NCBI GenBank assembly: GCA_038147155.1
Contig: JAYQTA010000006.1
Coordinates: forward strand, 62,001-126,000
Reading direction: 5' to 3'
Length of the DNA: 64,000 nt
From: Australimonas brisbanensis
Lineage (GTDB): Bacteria > Chloroflexota > Dehalococcoidia > Lucifugimonadales > Australimonadaceae
Shown here: positions 24,436 to 32,609 of the stretch, piece after piece
Layout: each line of letters opens with the position of its first letter
Numbering within the stretch: position 1 is the stretch's first letter
Made by a program: the position numbers and the translations under genes
Notes under the pieces: model-generated
The model's database searches: none
Seen by the model: the letters and a program-made list of their open reading frames with translations, nothing else
What the model was told of the DNA's origin: nothing

Positions 24436-25311
24436 ATGGCGCAGCACGTCCGCCTCATCACCTTCGCCACCTCACCCGCCATCACCATCGCGCAGGTGCG
24501 GGGCCACTTCGCGGGGCAGGGGCTGGAGGTGGAGGTCATCGTCACGCCATCCTCCACCGAGCAGATGGCCGGGCTGGGGGAGGGGCGCTACGACATCGCC
24601 TCCACGGCCTTCGACAACGTGCTCGCGTGGAGCGGACGCGACGGCCGCCCGCAGGTCGTCGCCGTGGCCCAGGCGGCGGGCGGCGTGGCCCTGCCCATCA
24701 TGGTGCGTCCTGAGATCGCCGACTGGGACGACCTGCGCGGCAAGCCCCTGGCAGTGGACGCCGTGGACACGGCCTACGCCCTGGTGCTGCGCCGGGTGCT
24801 CCAGGCCCACGGGCTGGAGCTGGACCGCGACTACACCTTCGTGGCCGAGGGGGCGACCAAGGAGCGGTTCGAGTCGCTGGCCTCCCGCGCCACCTACGCC
24901 GCGGTGCTGAACCCGCCCTGGGACCAGCGCGCCGAGGACGCCGGCATGAAGCGCATGGGTGACCACCGGCAGGTGCTCTCGGACTACCCCGGCGGGGTGT
25001 ACGCGGTGAGCCGTCCGTGGATGGAGGCCAACCGGCCCGCGCTCACCGGCTTCCTGCGCTCACTGCGCGATGCCACCGCCTGGGCGGCTGACCCCGCCAA
25101 CGCAACCGCCGCGGCCCAGGCGCTGGTGGAGAACGGCTCCACGCCCCAGGAGGCCGGGCGCCTGCTGGCGCGCATGCCCCGCGCATTGCCCGTGCGGGTG
25201 GAGGCGATGCAGGTGCCGCTGGACCTGCGGGTGCGCTTCAGCCTCACCCCCTCGTTGGGCCCGGACCTGGAGCGGTACGTGGACCGGTCGGTGGCCGCGG
25301 AGCTGGGATAG
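24436..25311 (+). CDS. NMT1/THI5-like (SsuA-type) substrate-binding protein
   Basis: 291 residues with the periplasmic-binding-protein II fold of nitrate/sulfonate/thiamine-precursor binding proteins: AQVRGHFAGQGLEVEVI, then STEQMAGLGEGRYDIASTAF, then IADWDDLRGKPLAVDAVDTA, and LNPPWDQRAEDAG. No signal peptide or lipobox is present at the N-terminus and no ABC permease or ATPase gene follows, which is unusual for an importer component. It is followed after 1 bp by an MFS gene. A cytoplasmic ligand sensor or a THI5-like enzyme are alternatives. Confidence 0.75.
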   Translation: MAQHVRLITFATSPAITIAQVRGHFAGQGLEVEVIVTPSSTEQMAGLGEGRYDIASTAFDNVLAWSGRDGRPQVVAVAQAAGGVALPIMVRPEIADWDDLRGKPLAVDAVDTAYALVLRRVLQAHGLELDRDYTFVAEGATKERFESLASRATYAAVLNPPWDQRAEDAGMKRMGDHRQVLSDYPGGVYAVSRPWMEANRPALTGFLRSLRDATAWAADPANATAAAQALVENGSTPQEAGRLLARMPRALPVRVEAMQVPLDLRVRFSLTPSLGPDLERYVDRSVAAELG

Positions 25312-25312
25312 G

Positions 25313-26601
25313 GTGGCAGGCCCCCTCACCCTGCTGACGCGCCGCTTCCCGGCGCTGGAGTCCGCCCTCTTCCGGCGCTGGTGGGGCGGATACCTGGTGT
25401 CCATCTCCGGCCAGCAGATGCTCTGGATGACCGAGGGGTGGCTCATCTACGAGCTGTCCGGCTCCAAGGTGCTGCTGGGCGTCAACGGGCTGCTGCAAGC
25501 CGTGCCCGCCACTGCCGCCTCGCTGGTGGGTGGGGCCATCGCCGACCGGTTCGACCAGCGCCGCCTGCTCCTGGGCATCCAGGCCGCCGCCATGTCGGTG
25601 CTGGCGGCCATCGCCTTCCTGTGCTTCAGCGGGCTGGTGGAGGTCTGGCACGTCATGGCCGCCTCGTTCCTGCTCTCGGCCATCAACGCCTTCGAGCAGC
25701 CCGCGCGCCAGTCCATGTTCCCCGCGCTGGTGGACCGGAGCCGCCTACCGTCGGCGGTGGGGCTCAACGGCACCGTCCACCCCGGCACCCGCATGGTGGC
25801 CCCGGTGATCGGCGGGTTCGTGCTGGACGCGGTGCTGGGCGGCACGGGCTCGGCGGCGTACGCGGGCGGTGCGGTCTTCTGCCTCACGGCCTCCGGCATG
25901 GCGGCCTATGCCGTGACGCTGTGGGGACTGCGCATGCCCAAGGTGGAGCGGGCGCGCCGTGGCGGGGGCATCGGCTCCGTGTTCAGCGGCGTGGGGTTCG
26001 TGGCGCGCAACCGCATCTTCGCCGCGCTGATCGGCGCCATGTACTTCAACACCTTCTTCGGCCTTTCCATGAACGTGCTCTACCCCGTCATGGCCAAGGA
26101 CGTGCTGGGCATGGGGCCCTCGGGCCTGGGCGTGATGTACATGGCGCAGGGCATCGGCAGCCTCATGGGCGCGCTGGGCGCCGCAGGCTGGGCCACCGAG
26201 CGCGGGCAGGGTCGCCTGCTGGTGGCCGGGGCCGTGGGCCTGGGGCTGGGTGTGAGCGTCTTCGCCCTCTCGCGCTGGGTCGCGCTCTCCCTGCCTGCCC
26301 TCTGGCTGGCGGGGGTGGGCGGCTCCACCTTCAGCGTGTCGGTGCAGAGTTCCATCCAGCTCCTGGTGCCTGACGAGTTCGGGGGCGCGTCATGGCTGTC
26401 TGTCCGCGACGCACTCCTCCGTGCGCTCTGGGGAGCTAGAGCTCGGCATGGCTGCCGCCCTGCTCTCGGCCCCGGCGGCTCCCTCTCCTCAGCGGAGCGG
26501 CGGTGCTGGGCTTCGCCCTGCTAATCGCCCTCCCGCGCCGGGGCCTGCGCACCCTGCGCGTGGGCGTCGAGCTGCCAGGGGCTCACGCCTGTGAGCCCTA
26601 G
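25313..26601 (+). pseudogene. MFS transporter with frameshifted 3' end
   Basis: From GTG 25313, directly after the binding-protein stop, about 360 residues of an MFS_3-type carrier are intact (FRRWWGGYLVSISGQQMLWM, then AIADRFDQRRLLLG, then RSLPS-like extracellular turn, through GGSTFSVSVQSSIQLLVPDE). After about 26385 the homology moves to the other frames: GELELGMAAALLSAPAAP near 26420 and VLGFALLIALPRRGLRTLRV near 26510, ending at a TAG at 26599. At least two indels are needed to restore the last two helices. As read, the protein ends early at 26524 with an arginine/tryptophan-rich tail. Confidence 0.7.
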
Positions 26602-26640
26602 CGCGTTCTGTGCCAGAGAGGTGCAGTGGGCCGGGGGGTA

Positions 26641-26700
26641 CGGGGTCCGCAGGACGCCCAGCGGGGCTCCCCCTTGCATCGAGCGAGCGCAGCGAGCGGG
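26641..26700 (-). repeat. Dispersed palindromic repeat, copy 3 (inverted)
   Basis: Reverse complement begins CCCGCTCGCTGCGCTCGCTC then GATGCAAGGGGGAG and CTGGGCGTCCTGCGGAC, matching the two tandem copies at 29401-29533 over about 60 bp. It lies in the short gap between the broken MFS gene and the CMD gene. Confidence 0.75.
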
Positions 26701-26705
26701 CAGGA

Positions 26706-27275
26706 CTACTGCCCGTACACGGCCCCCGGCAGCAGGCCGGGGCCTTCGTCGGGCGCGGGCATCACCTCGAAGGCGTTCAGGTTGCACGCCAGCAGGGAGT
26801 AGTACCCCACGGTGGCGGTCAGGTCCACGATGCCCTGGCGGCCCAGCCACGCGGCAACCGGCTCGTACACGGCCTTGGGCACGCGGTGCCCGGTGAGCAG
26901 GTGCTTGGCGTAGTTGTGGATCAGCGCCTCCTGCTCCGTAAGCCTGGCGGGTGCGGTGTTCTCGCGGATCGCGGCGATCGCCTCGGGCCGGGTGCCCGTT
27001 GCCTCGGCGATGCGCTGGTGGGCCGTCCACTCGTACTGGCAGTCCCAGAAGCGCGCCACGGTGAGGATGGCCACCTCACGCAGCGTGGGCTCCAGGGTGG
27101 CGTCGTTGAAGCGCAGGTAGGTGCCCACGTGGGCGATGCGCTCGGCCACGTCCGGGCTGTTGAGCAGGATGGGGAAGGGGCCGGAGACGGTGGGCCGGGA
27201 GCCGGCCACGTAGTCGTAGTGGTGGCGCTGGTCCTCCGGCAGGTCCTCACGCTTGATGGCAGGGATGCGAGCCAT
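26706..27275 (-). CDS. Carboxymuconolactone decarboxylase (CMD) family protein
   Basis: 189-residue all-helical protein of the CMD/AhpD superfamily. LREVAILTVARFWDCQYEWTAH is the family core, with C and H of CQYEWxxH forming the proton-transfer or redox site; only one cysteine is present, unlike the CxxC of AhpD peroxidase partners, so a decarboxylase/isomerase-type role is more likely. It ends the LysR-AroE-CMD run on the minus strand, 25 bp after AroE. Substrate unknown. Confidence 0.8.
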   Translation of the reverse strand: MARIPAIKREDLPEDQRHHYDYVAGSRPTVSGPFPILLNSPDVAERIAHVGTYLRFNDATLEPTLREVAILTVARFWDCQYEWTAHQRIAEATGTRPEAIAAIRENTAPARLTEQEALIHNYAKHLLTGHRVPKAVYEPVAAWLGRQGIVDLTATVGYYSLLACNLNAFEVMPAPDEGPGLLPGAVYGQ

Positions 27276-27300
27276 GGTTTCCTCCTGAGTGGGAGCGGTT

Positions 27301-28404
27301 CTAGTAGGCGGCGGACATGACGGCGACGATGCGGTCGAAGAGGGCGTCGGGGTCCTTGCCCCCGGCCTCCAGGTGGCGCCGGGTCATGCGCCGGGTGAAG
27401 GAGAAGGCAGCCTGCATGATGAGCATGCCGCGCCCGTTGAGCGTGCGGTGCCCGGCCAGGCGCGTCTGGCGCAGCAGCGTGGTCTCGGCGGGGGAGTAGA
27501 CGGCGTCCACGAACGCCGTGTGCGCGGGGCACGCGGCCAGCGCCGCGCCAGACGCGGCGTTGTTGACGCCGATGGACGCCTGCGCCGCGGCCCACCAGGC
27601 GCGCCGCCAGGCACCCTCATCGTCCGTCCACGCCAGCGCGGGCGGGTCGGCGGGAGCCAGGGACGAATACGGCTCCAGGTTGGTGGCCTGCCCGCCTCCC
27701 AGGTGCCGCACGCCGGACTGGCCCACGGTGGACGCGTTGACCACCACGTCCACGTCCCCCAGCAGGCCCAGGGCCTCGGCCTGGCTCACCGCCTCGACGC
27801 GGGGGAACACGGCGCGCACGTCAGCCGCAAGCTCCTGCGCCTTCTCTTGCGAGCGGTTGGTGAGGGTGAGCCGCCCGCCTCCCAGGTTGGCGGCCAGGGC
27901 GAAGGCCCCGGCGCGGCCCGCGCCGCCAGCGCCCAGCAGCAGGGCGTGCTTGCCCTCCAGCGTGGGCAGGAAGGGCGCGGCCTCGCCGGGCAGCGGGCGG
28001 GTGATGGAGGCGATAAGGCCGTCGGCGTCGGAGTTGTAGCCCACCAAGCGGCCGTCGGCGGTGCGCTCGAAGGTGTTCACCGCGCCGATGCGCGCCGCCG
28101 TGGGGTCCACCTCGTCCAGCAGCGGCATAACCGCCAGCTTGTGGGGCACCGTGACGTTCCCGCCCATGAAGCCGGGGTAGGCGCGCAGGGCGGCGACCAG
28201 TGCGCCCAGGCGCTCCGGCGGCACGTCGAAGGGCGCGTAGCACGCATCCAGCCCCGTCTCCCGGAAGGCGGCGTTCCACATGCCGGGGCTGCGCGAGTAC
28301 TTCGACGGGGACTCGCCCAGCGAGCCCGCCAGCAACCCGGCCGTGCGCGCCTCGGCGGGCAGGGGATTGCCCACCAGGGACTGAATGTCGTCGAACGTGG
28401 ACAT
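27301..28404 (-). CDS. Shikimate dehydrogenase-like protein with a C-terminal-domain insertion
   Basis: 367 residues, about 90 longer than usual AroE. Substrate-binding SKYSRSPG (34-41) and GGNVTVPHK (81-89, catalytic K89) and VNTFERT/GYNSDADG with D126 are present, and the nucleotide-binding GAGGAGRAGAF (158-168) with LTNRSQEKA follows. Residues ~232-293 (tryptophan-rich LAWTDDEGAWRRAWW and an alanine-rich part) are inserted before the last conserved helices. No aromatic-pathway genes are near; the neighbours are a LysR regulator and a CMD protein, so it may act on a quinate/shikimate-like catabolite instead of in the shikimate pathway. Confidence 0.8.
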   Translation of the reverse strand: MSTFDDIQSLVGNPLPAEARTAGLLAGSLGESPSKYSRSPGMWNAAFRETGLDACYAPFDVPPERLGALVAALRAYPGFMGGNVTVPHKLAVMPLLDEVDPTAARIGAVNTFERTADGRLVGYNSDADGLIASITRPLPGEAAPFLPTLEGKHALLLGAGGAGRAGAFALAANLGGGRLTLTNRSQEKAQELAADVRAVFPRVEAVSQAEALGLLGDVDVVVNASTVGQSGVRHLGGGQATNLEPYSSLAPADPPALAWTDDEGAWRRAWWAAAQASIGVNNAASGAALAACPAHTAFVDAVYSPAETTLLRQTRLAGHRTLNGRGMLIMQAAFSFTRRMTRRHLEAGGKDPDALFDRIVAVMSAAY

Positions 28405-28463
28405 GCGGCGCGCACCTCGGATGGAATGAAGCGGGAAGAGCGCGGCCCAGTGTAGCAGCGCGG

Positions 28464-29375
28464 CTAGGCGCTGGCCTGCCCCGCCTCGGTCTGCGGGTAC
28501 AGCTCCGCCAGCAGCGCCAGGAACGCCGTGACGATGGCTCCATAGGTGGCGGCGCGGCGCACCATCACCGCCGTGGGCAGGGTGATGCGGTGCCCCTCCT
28601 CCACCTCCACCTGGGCCAGGGTGCCCAGGGCGAGCTCGCGCTCGACGGCGTGGAAGGGGAGGAAGCTCACCCCCAGCCCCCGATCAATCATGCGCTTGGT
28701 GGCCTCGATGGAGTCCAGGTCCATGGTGATGTTGGGGACGATGCCCGCCTCGCGGCACACCTTGTCCATGAGCACGAAGTAGGTGGACTGCTTGTCGTAG
28801 ACGATGAGCGGCTCGGCGCCCACGGCGTAGATGGACGCGTGCCCGGCACGCGCGAAGGGGTGCTCCGGGTGGGTGATTAGGATGATCTCCTCGTCGTAGA
28901 GCGGCGTGGTCACCACCTCCGGGTGGTGGAGCTCCCGGGAGATGCCCACCTGGATTTCCTCGGTGCGCACCATCTCTAGCACCTCGTTGGAGCGGCCCGT
29001 CTTGATGGCCACGTCAACGCCGGGGTGGCGCCGGTGGAACGTCTCCAGGATGCCCGGCAGCACCGCCGAGGAGATGCCCCGCGCCGCGCCGATGTGCAGC
29101 TTGCCGGCCGATGCCGTGCGGGACGATTCCACCGAATCGAGCCCCGCGTGCACCGCGTCCACGGCGCGCTGGGCGTAGGGCAGCAGCGTGCGCCCCGTGT
29201 CCGTGAGGCGCACCCCCCGGCCGATGCGGTGGAAGAGCGGCTCGCCCAGCTCCGCCTCCAGCGCCAGGATGCGGGCAGAGAGCGAGGGCTGCGTCAGGCC
29301 GATGGCCTCCGCCGCGCGAGAGAAGGAGTGCAGCTGCACCGCCTTCAGGAACGCTTCCAACTGCGCCAGCTCCAT
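28464..29375 (-). CDS. LysR-family transcriptional regulator
   Basis: 303 residues. The N-terminal winged helix (LEAFLKAVQLHSFSRAAEAI then LTQPSLSARILALE, then GRGVRLTDTGR) binds DNA; the rest is a PBP-II effector domain (LHIGAARGISSAVLPGILET, YDEEIILITHPEHPFA). It starts at ATG 29375 and is divergent from the amidohydrolase at 29688, with repeat elements between them. By the usual LysR logic it should control the amidohydrolase and/or the AroE-CMD genes that follow it. Effector is unknown, probably an aromatic or dicarboxylic acid. Confidence 0.9.
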   Translation of the reverse strand: MELAQLEAFLKAVQLHSFSRAAEAIGLTQPSLSARILALEAELGEPLFHRIGRGVRLTDTGRTLLPYAQRAVDAVHAGLDSVESSRTASAGKLHIGAARGISSAVLPGILETFHRRHPGVDVAIKTGRSNEVLEMVRTEEIQVGISRELHHPEVVTTPLYDEEIILITHPEHPFARAGHASIYAVGAEPLIVYDKQSTYFVLMDKVCREAGIVPNITMDLDSIEATKRMIDRGLGVSFLPFHAVERELALGTLAQVEVEEGHRITLPTAVMVRRAATYGAIVTAFLALLAELYPQTEAGQASA

Positions 29376-29400
29376 GCGGGTATGATACGCCCGCCCTTCC

Positions 29401-29464
29401 CCGCTCGCTGCGCTCGCTCGATGCAAGGGGGGCACCCCCTGGGCGTCCTTCGGGCGCCGAACCC
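29401..29464 (+). repeat. Dispersed palindromic repeat, copy 1
   Basis: 64-bp unit made of three inverted-repeat blocks: CGCTCGCTGCGCTCGCTCG, then AAGGGGGGCACCCCCT, then GGGCGTCCTTCGGGCGCC, ending GAACCC. It is about 92% identical to copy 2, which starts 5 bp after it, and similar to the inverted copy at 26641-26700. The gap 29376-29687 holds nothing else that I can support except these repeats. Confidence 0.85.
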
Positions 29465-29469
29465 GTACT

Positions 29470-29533
29470 CCGCTCGCTGCGCTCGCTCGATTGAAGGGGG
29501 ACACCCCCTGGGCGCCCTGCGGGCGCCGAACCC
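29470..29533 (+). repeat. Dispersed palindromic repeat, copy 2
   Basis: Second 64-bp unit with the same three blocks, CGCTCGCTGCGCTCGCTCG, AAGGGGGACACCCCCT and GGGCGCCCTGCGGGCGCC, ending GAACCC. Five or so differences from copy 1, several of them compensatory within the hairpins. Confidence 0.85.
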
Positions 29534-29687
29534 CCGGCGGGGAGAGGTGCCCTCTCCCACTGCACCCCTCTAGCCCGGACAGGCCCTGGCTAGACGCGCT
29601 CTGGGGGCTGCGCCCCAGGCCCAGCCGGGCCGGAGTACAATCCCCTGAAATCCGGACAGGCGCGCGTGGGCGCGCGGGAGGCGCGGC

Positions 29688-30839
29688 ATGGCAACGGCGA
29701 CCCGCCAACTCAAGATCGACGGTGACTCCCACTTCTTCCCGGAGCCGGACTTCACCGGCGTGGCTGAGGCCACCGGCCTCTCGCGCCAGGCCATCGACGC
29801 GCTCCTGCATGACGCGGCGCTGTTCACCGACCGCGAGGCGCGCCGGGGCGGCTTCCGCGCCAGCGCCGGAGGCAAGGCCGTGGGCGCGGTGAACCCCACC
29901 GCGGCGCAGACCTCCCAGCAGCGCGGGCCCATCGGCCACGGGCAGGCGGAGCAGCGGGTGAAGCTGCTGCCCCAGACCGGGTTCGACATGCAGGTGCTCA
30001 TCCCCGACGGCATCTACGCCAACCCCTTCGGCTCCCCCATCGAGCGCGACTGGGGGCCGGGTCTGCGATTGGCCCTCTCCATGGCCTACAACAACGCGGC
30101 TGCCAGCGCCCAGAAGGCCTACCCCGACCAGCTGATCGGCTGCGGCGTGCTGCCCTTCGGAACCGAGACGGTGGAGGCGTGCGTGCGCGAGGCCGAGCGC
30201 GCAGTGAAGGGGCTGGGCCTGCGGGCCATCGCCGTCAACTCCAACTGGCGGGGGAAGAACTGGGACAGCGTGGAACTGTTCCCCCTGTGGGAGAAGCTCA
30301 ACGAGCTGGGCGCGCCCGTGTACGTCCACGGCATCCCCTTCCAGTGCCTGGTGAACGACCACGTCCCCTCGGTGGAGACCATCGGTTGGGAGCGGATGCG
30401 CCGCCTGCACATCTCCAACTACCTGGGGTTCGGCTTCGAGTACATGGTCGCCATGGCCTCCCTCACCCTGGGCGGGCTGGCGACGCGCTTCCCCAACCTG
30501 CGCTTCGCTCTCTTCGAGGCGGGCGCCTCCTGGCTGCCGTGGGTGATGTACTCGCTGGATAGGGTCTACGGCATCGAGCCCCAGTGCGCCCGGTGCGATG
30601 AACTGCCGTCCGAGATCATCAAGCGCACGTGCCTCGTGGCCGCCGAACCCGACGAGACGCCCCTGGCCGCCGTGGTCTCGGCCATCGGCTCCAAGAACAT
30701 CATCCTGGGCTCCGACTACCCCCACCCGCCCTCCACCTACCCCAACACGGCGGCGGGCATCGAGGACATGCCGGGGCTGACCGACGAAGCGCGCGCCGAC
30801 ATCCTGGGCGGGAACCTGCAACGGCTGTTCGGGCTTTAG
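29688..30839 (+). CDS. Amidohydrolase-2 family protein
   Basis: 383-residue TIM barrel of the same superfamily as the protein at 22327 but from another branch. The strand-1 motif is DGDSHFFPEPDF, with one histidine followed by a glutamate in place of the second histidine, a variant common in this family. PVYVHGIPFQCLVNDH gives the mid-barrel histidines and LGSDYPHPPSTYPN the final aspartate. It would act on a carboxylated small molecule as a decarboxylase or hydrolase. Divergent from a LysR regulator that probably controls it. Confidence 0.82.
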   Translation: MATATRQLKIDGDSHFFPEPDFTGVAEATGLSRQAIDALLHDAALFTDREARRGGFRASAGGKAVGAVNPTAAQTSQQRGPIGHGQAEQRVKLLPQTGFDMQVLIPDGIYANPFGSPIERDWGPGLRLALSMAYNNAAASAQKAYPDQLIGCGVLPFGTETVEACVREAERAVKGLGLRAIAVNSNWRGKNWDSVELFPLWEKLNELGAPVYVHGIPFQCLVNDHVPSVETIGWERMRRLHISNYLGFGFEYMVAMASLTLGGLATRFPNLRFALFEAGASWLPWVMYSLDRVYGIEPQCARCDELPSEIIKRTCLVAAEPDETPLAAVVSAIGSKNIILGSDYPHPPSTYPNTAAGIEDMPGLTDEARADILGGNLQRLFGL

Positions 30840-30919
30840 GCCCTACCCTGACACTCCCACCGCCCGTGCGTTCCCCCTACTGACACCCGCTCAGCGGGGA
30901 CATCTGGAGGGATGCAGCC

Positions 30920-31627
30920 ATGAAGAAGCGGATCCTGGTGGTGGCGGTGGCGGCGAGCATGCTGACGGTGGCGCTGCTGGGCAGCGCGGCCTTCGCCCAC
31001 TTCGGCGGGCTGGGCGGCGGGCAGGGTGCGCAGGACGAGACGTACGCGGTCAAGGTGGCGGAGATATTGGGCCTGGACGCCGAGACGGTGCAGGCGGCCA
31101 TGCAGCAGGCGGCCGAGGAGCTGCGCGAAGAGGCGCAGACCAACCGGCTCCAGGGCCTGGTGGAGCAGGGCGTCATCACCCAGGAGGAGGCCGACCAGTG
31201 GCGCGAGTGGCTGAGCTCCCGCCCACAGGTCCAGGGCCTGGGTGAGCAGGAGGGGCGCGGCGGGCTAGGCATCGGGCACCGCGGCCAGGGTGCGCAGGAC
31301 GGGACGTACGCGGCCAAGCTGGCGGAGATATTGGGCCTGGACGCCGAGACGGTGCAGGCGGCCATGCAGCAGGCGGCCGAGGAGCTGCGCGACGAGGCGC
31401 AGACCAACCGGCTCCAGGGCCTGGTGGAGCAGGGCGTCATCACCCAGGAGGAGGCCGACCAGTGGCGCGAGTGGCTGAGCTCCCGCCCACAGGTCCAGGG
31501 CCTGGGTGATCAGGAGGGGCGCGGCGGGCACGGCTTCGGGCACCGCGGCGGACGCGGCTTCGGCCCCCGCCACCTGCCCACGCAGGAGAGCGCTCCCGCC
31601 CCTGACGGCGCGTCCTTCGTCTACTAG
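30920..31627 (+). CDS. Secreted protein with two near-identical 88-residue repeats
   Basis: 235 residues. A clear signal peptide opens it (MKKRILVVAVAASMLTVALL followed by GSAAFA). Two copies of an 88-residue unit follow: each starts GAQD-TYA-K-AEILGLDAET, continues with VQAAMQQAAEELR, LQGLVEQGVITQEEADQWRE and WLSSRPQVQGLG, and ends in a glycine-rich linker. The tail is glycine/arginine-rich. The repeat looks like a small helical domain of the type often seen in secreted Chloroflexota/Firmicutes proteins of unknown role (DUF2680-like impression only). A terminator follows at once, so it is monocistronic. Confidence 0.75.
   Translation: MKKRILVVAVAASMLTVALLGSAAFAHFGGLGGGQGAQDETYAVKVAEILGLDAETVQAAMQQAAEELREEAQTNRLQGLVEQGVITQEEADQWREWLSSRPQVQGLGEQEGRGGLGIGHRGQGAQDGTYAAKLAEILGLDAETVQAAMQQAAEELRDEAQTNRLQGLVEQGVITQEEADQWREWLSSRPQVQGLGDQEGRGGHGFGHRGGRGFGPRHLPTQESAPAPDGASFVY
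31025..31552 (+). repeat. 264-bp in-frame tandem duplication
   Basis: The segment starting at about 31025 recurs from about 31289 with an exact 264-bp (88-codon) offset and only a few differences (for example GAGACGTACGCGGTC against GGGACGTACGCGGCC). The closeness at third positions indicates a recent duplication or ongoing gene conversion. Confidence 0.9.
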
Positions 31628-31650
31628 GCCACCTCCGGAAACTGACACCC

Positions 31651-31682
31651 CAGAGGCCCCCGGCGCACGCCGGGGGCCTCTG
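31651..31682 (+). terminator. Strong terminator hairpin
   Basis: CAGAGGCCCCCGGCG pairs with CGCCGGGGGCCTCTG around CA, 24 bp after the stop of the duplicated secreted protein gene. Only a short T-poor tail follows. Confidence 0.8.
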
Positions 31683-31768
31683 TCGCGTGACAACACCGTC
31701 AGGCTTGCTCCGTAGGGTACGGTGGCACCACCCATACCTCGGCCCACGGCCCTGGCAGGAGGCTTCCG

Positions 31769-32609
31769 ATGCCCCAGTCCGACGGAACGCTCCGGTTCGA
31801 CGGCTCCGTGCCCCTGGCCTACGAGCGGAACCTGGTCCCCGCCATCTTTGCGGAGATCACGGCAGGCCTGCTGGCAGAGGCGGGGGTGCGCCCCGGTGAA
31901 CGCGTGCTGGACCTTGCCTGCGGGACGGGGGTGGTCTCGCGCGTGGCGGCGGGGATGGTGGGGATGGTGGGGTACGCCGGCAGCGTGACCGGCGCGGACG
32001 TCTCTGCCGACATGTTGGAGGTGGCAGCCTCCCTCCCGCTGCCGCCGGGCGCGCGCGTCCCGGTGACGTGGCAGCAGGCAGACGCTGGCGCTCTCCCCTT
32101 CGCCGGTGAGGCCTTCCGTGCTGGTGTGTCAGCAGGGCTTCCAGTTCTTCCCCGACAAGGCAGCGGCGGCGCGGGAGGCGCGGCGGGTGCTGGCCCCCGG
32201 CGGGAGGGCGCTGCTGAGCTGCTGGCGCGCGCTGGAGGTGCAGGGACTCTTCCCGGTGCTCATGAACGCGGCGCAGTAGCATGTCGGCGGGGATGCGGTG
32301 GCGATGTTCCTTGGGGCCTTCAACTTCGACGTGGAGGACGCGCGCACGGTTCTGCGGGACGCGGGCTTCCGGTCGGTGCGGGTGGGCACCCGCGTGTCCA
32401 GCGCTCGCTTCGCACGCGTAGACTCGCCCGCGCAGATGATCGCACTGCTGCTCACGGCGGCGCCGCCGGTGCTCGCGGCCATCAACGGTGCGCCGGGGGC
32501 GGCCCGCGGAGCAGTGGAGGCGGCGGTGGGCGCGGCCATGGAGGCGATGCGGGATGACGACGGGGTGGTCTTCCCCGTCCAGACCCACCTGCTCACCGCG
32601 CAGGCCTAG
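31769..32609 (+). pseudogene. SAM-dependent methyltransferase, frameshift plus in-frame TAG
   Basis: The N-terminal half in one frame is a class I methyltransferase: GERVLDLACGTGVVSRVAAG (motif I), VTGADVSADMLEVA, and QADAGALPFAGEAF. At about 32115 the homology shifts one frame to VLVCQQGFQFFPDKAAAARE and VLAPGGRALLSCW, is cut by TAG at 32277, and continues in the same frame as HVGGDAVAMFLGAFNFD through to the stop at 32609. One indel and one nonsense codon are therefore seen. It resembles UbiE/ArsM-type methylases. The part from ATG 32298 alone lacks the SAM site. Confidence 0.75.

Noticed and set aside
29401..29533. Tandem repeats as a CRISPR array
   Set aside because: Only two units, 5 bp apart, no spacers of equal length and no cas genes.
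32277..32279. In-frame TAG in the methyltransferase as a possible pyrrolysine codon
   Set aside because: The gene is also frameshifted upstream, is not an MtmB-type methyltransferase, and no pyl genes are seen; a nonsense mutation in a decayed gene is simpler.
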